Source: Paenarthrobacter nitroguajacolicus JCM 14115 (lineage in GTDB: Bacteria; Actinomycetota; Actinomycetes; Actinomycetales; Micrococcaceae). Taken from it: a stretch of 22,046 bases of DNA. The position numbers and the translations under genes were made by a program. The DNA is taken from NCBI GenBank assembly GCA_001313365.1, contig BBFS01000081.1, positions 1 to 22,046 of the forward strand. Reading direction: 5' to 3'. Of this stretch, positions 20,163 through 22,046 are shown piece after piece (within the stretch, counting starts at the first letter, position 1; every line of letters begins with the position of its first letter). The notes under the pieces were generated by a model. That model saw only the letters and a program-made list of their open reading frames with translations, had not been told where the DNA came from and ran no database searches.

Positions 20163-21404
20163 ATGAGCTGAAGGACCAATTCGGCAAGGACATCCTGCTC
20201 ACAGGGTGGGGGGCACAGCAAGTTCGGCAAACTGACTGATGACACCTTGGAGTCGCTCATTGTCCAGGTTGCCGGCGAAGCGATTAAGAACTCTGGGCTC
20301 GATCCCAAGGACATCGACGAAATTTACCTCGGGCAGTTCAACTCCGGAATGCAGCCCCCCCTGGGATTCACGTCGTCGCTGGCACTTCAGTTGTCCGCAG
20401 ATCTGGCTAACGTTCCCGCGACGCGCACCGAGAATGCTTGCGCTTCCGGTTCCGCGGCTTTCCAACAGGGCGTCAAGTCCGTCCTGGCCGGGACTGCCCG
20501 CAACGTCCTGGTGATCGGGGGGGCTGAGAAGATGACCGACGCCGGCGCCGACGTTGTGGGGGGGCGGCCTTGCTCGGTGCTTCGTACGAGATGGCAGGAA
20601 AAGCCTCTTCCACGGGATTCACAGGTTTGTTCGCTGAGGTCGCCAAGCACTACGGGAAGCGCTATGGGGGGGCCGGCATCACCGGCCGGGATTCGAAGGT
20701 GGCCTCGGTGATGTCCTAGGTTCCATCGCTGCCAAGAACCACCGCAACGGCATGGACAACCCCCCTACGCCCAAATGCACCGCGACTTCGGCGAGGAGTT
20801 CTGCCGGACCATCTCAGAGAAGAACCCCATGGTGGCCGAACCCTTGCGCCGCACGGACTGTTCGCCGGTCTCGGACGGTGCCGCCGCCGTCGTGCTTTCC
20901 ACGTCGCTACCGGAGGCGCAACCGCGCCGGTGCGCCTGGCTGGTTTCGGCCACGCCAACGACTTCTTCCCGGCGGAGAAGCGCGACCCCCCCACCGAGTT
21001 TGCTGCCACCAGGCGTCGTGGGAGCGTGCGCTGGGCATGGCGGGAGTTGGGCTCCAGGACCTGGACTTCGCGGAGGTGCACGACTGCTTCACCATCGCCG
21101 AACTCATCATGTACGAAGCCATGGGCCTCACTCCCCCCGCGGTGAGGGCGCGCGAGCCGTCCAGGAAGGCTGGGTTTATAAGGACGGCAAGCTGCCCGTC
21201 AACGTCTCCGGCGGACTCAAGGCGAAGGGCCACCCGGTGGGTGCCACTGGTGTGTCGCAGCACGTCACCGCGGCCATGCAACTCAGCGGCACGGCGGGCG
21301 ACATGCAGTTGTCCAATGCCCGCCGGGGCGCGGTCCAGAACATGGGCGGAGTGGGCATCGCCAATTATGTGAGCGTGCTGGAAGCCTCTAACCCAAGTAA
21401 GTAG
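20163..21404 (+). CDS. SCP-x-type thiolase / acetyl-CoA acetyltransferase (heavily frame-broken in the given sequence)
   Basis: This is a thiolase of about 400 residues that would cleave the 3-oxoacyl-CoA made by the transferase next to it. The nucleophilic Cys is in [17 protein letters not shown]. The [20 protein letters not shown] block is typical of the SCP-x/SCP2 thiolase branch, and [18 protein letters not shown] with the later [11 protein letters not shown] carries the catalytic His region. Middle stretches [17 protein letters not shown] and [13 protein letters not shown] confirm it. The frame breaks at once (ATG AGC TGA for ATG AGC CTG A) and again near 20210, 20558-20564, 20666, 20760, 20905, 20986 and 21133. 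ATG 20163 follows AAGGAG inside the end of scoB. Classical PcaF thiolases lack the VHDCF block, so an acetoacetate-type or other side-chain route is also possible. Confidence 0.85.
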
Positions 21405-21457
21405 CAGCACAGCGCGTTTTGAGGGCTGAAAACGCGCACAAATGCGACTCAGTTGGG
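21392..21457. repeat. Palindromic intergenic element, copy 2 (degenerate left arm)
   Basis: The layout matches copy 1: outer CCCAAGT (21392-21398) and AGTTGGG (21451-21457), inner GCGCGTTTT (21412-21420) and AAAACGCGC (21429-21437). The right arm keeps AAACGCGCACAAATGCGAC exactly, while the left arm has drifted (AGCAGCACAGCGCG). The thiolase stop TAG (21402-21404) lies inside, and the ankyrin stop begins at the next base after the element. Confidence 0.75.
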
Positions 21458-22046
21458 TCAGCGGTTCCGGATCAGCGCCGCGATCTCGGCAAACCCGAGC
21501 CGCTCTGCATTTTGCAGGGCGGTTCGGCCTTGGGGGTCGCGGATGTCCGGGTTGGCTCCGGCAGCCAGGAGTTGCCGGACGACATCCTGCTGATTGGGCC
21601 CGCCGTTGTTGAGCAGGATGGCTTCCTGCATGGCGGTCCAGCCAGATTGTTGACGTGGTCCACGGGCACACCCGCTGCGATCAGAATCCTGACCGTTTCC
21701 GTATGTCCATGCTCGCTCGCAGGGATCAGCGCGGTGCCGCCGTACCGATTGGTGCTGCGAACATCCGCTCCAGCATTCAACGTCAACTGCAGGACCTCGT
21801 TGAAGCCTTCAGCACCTGCGTAGAGGAACGCGGAGTCCTGGATGTCGTCCTTGGCATTGACGTTCCCGCCCGCCGCGATCAATTCCCGGACTCGGGCAAC
21901 ATCGTTGGCCTTTGCGGCGAGAATCAGGAGTCGGTCGGTTTCGATTTGGGCCTCCGGTGACAGTCTGGGTGGCACAGCAGCCGACGACGTCGGGCCAGGA
22001 CTTGCGCTCGACGTCGCGGTCGGGCTGGGGGCTACGGGAGCCGGCG
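21458..22046 (-). CDS. Ankyrin-repeat protein, probably exported (5' end beyond window)
   Basis: The reverse strand carries about four ankyrin repeats: TDRLLILAAKANDVARVREL, IAAGGNVNAKDDIQDSAFLY, AGAEGFNEVLQLTLNAGADV, STNRYGGTALIPASEHGHTE and TVRILIAAGVPVDHVNNLGW, then LLAAGANPDIRDPQGRTALQ. The end is ERLGFAEIAALIRNR with TGA at 21458-21460. The frame breaks near 21646, where GGG has become GG. Upstream of the repeats the same frame continues to the window edge through a Pro/Ala/Ser-rich stretch (PAPVAPSPTATSSASPG), the kind of linker that follows a lipoprotein or Sec signal; that signal is outside the window. A GTG at 21973-21975 is therefore probably not the start. Ankyrin repeats mediate protein binding; the partner is unknown. 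Confidence 0.85.

Overview
The window looks like a high-GC actinobacterium of the Arthrobacter/Paenarthrobacter group. The strongest pointer is the gene at 2311-4825. Once its frame is repaired, it reads almost residue for residue like the dimethylglycine oxidase of Arthrobacter globiformis as I remember that sequence. This is recognition from memory, not a search.

The consensus has unreliable G/C homopolymer lengths. By eye I count about 65 runs of 6-8 G or C. Most sit where the protein family expects one Gly or Pro codon fewer, and many break the frame. Other frame breaks are single losses from CCC, GGG, CC or GG. I treat these as sequence errors and annotate the genes as intact, noting where frames break. 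Coordinates are those of the given sequence; ends follow the repaired frame.

Layout. 1-375 (-): 5' part of pdxS. 530-1212 (-): GntR/FCD regulator, divergent from a one-carbon operon. 1340-8780 (+): purU, dmg, fchA-like cyclohydrolase, folD and a YdeP-type formate dehydrogenase. 8977-10208 (+): formaldehyde dehydrogenase fdhA. 10338-12504 (+): moeA and fdhD, which supply and sulfurate the molybdenum cofactor. 12624-13436 (+): IclR regulator. 13831-16122 (+): BCCT (betaine-type) transporter and a small unknown protein, closed by a strong terminator. 16207-16902 (-): fasciclin lipoprotein. 17113-17697 (+): GNAT acetyltransferase. 17757-18534 (-): IclR regulator divergent from 18704-21404 (+), a two-subunit 3-oxoacid CoA-transferase and an SCP-x-type thiolase. 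21458-22046 (-): exported ankyrin-repeat protein, cut by the window edge.

How the genes work together: the transporter probably imports betaine or a related compound. Dimethylglycine oxidase removes a methyl group and loads it on tetrahydrofolate. FolD oxidises methylene-THF, the FchA-like protein hydrolyses methenyl-THF, PurU releases formate and regenerates THF, and the Mo enzyme oxidises formate to CO2. FdhA deals with free formaldehyde. The FolD here has Ile where the family's cyclohydrolase lysine should be, and its gene overlaps the fchA-like gene by four bases. The two proteins may therefore split the normally bifunctional FolD job. This is the most interesting biological point in the window.

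A 68-bp palindromic element fills the gap between convergent stop codons at two places (17689-17756 and 21392-21457). No tRNA, rRNA, CRISPR, phage or insertion sequence was seen.
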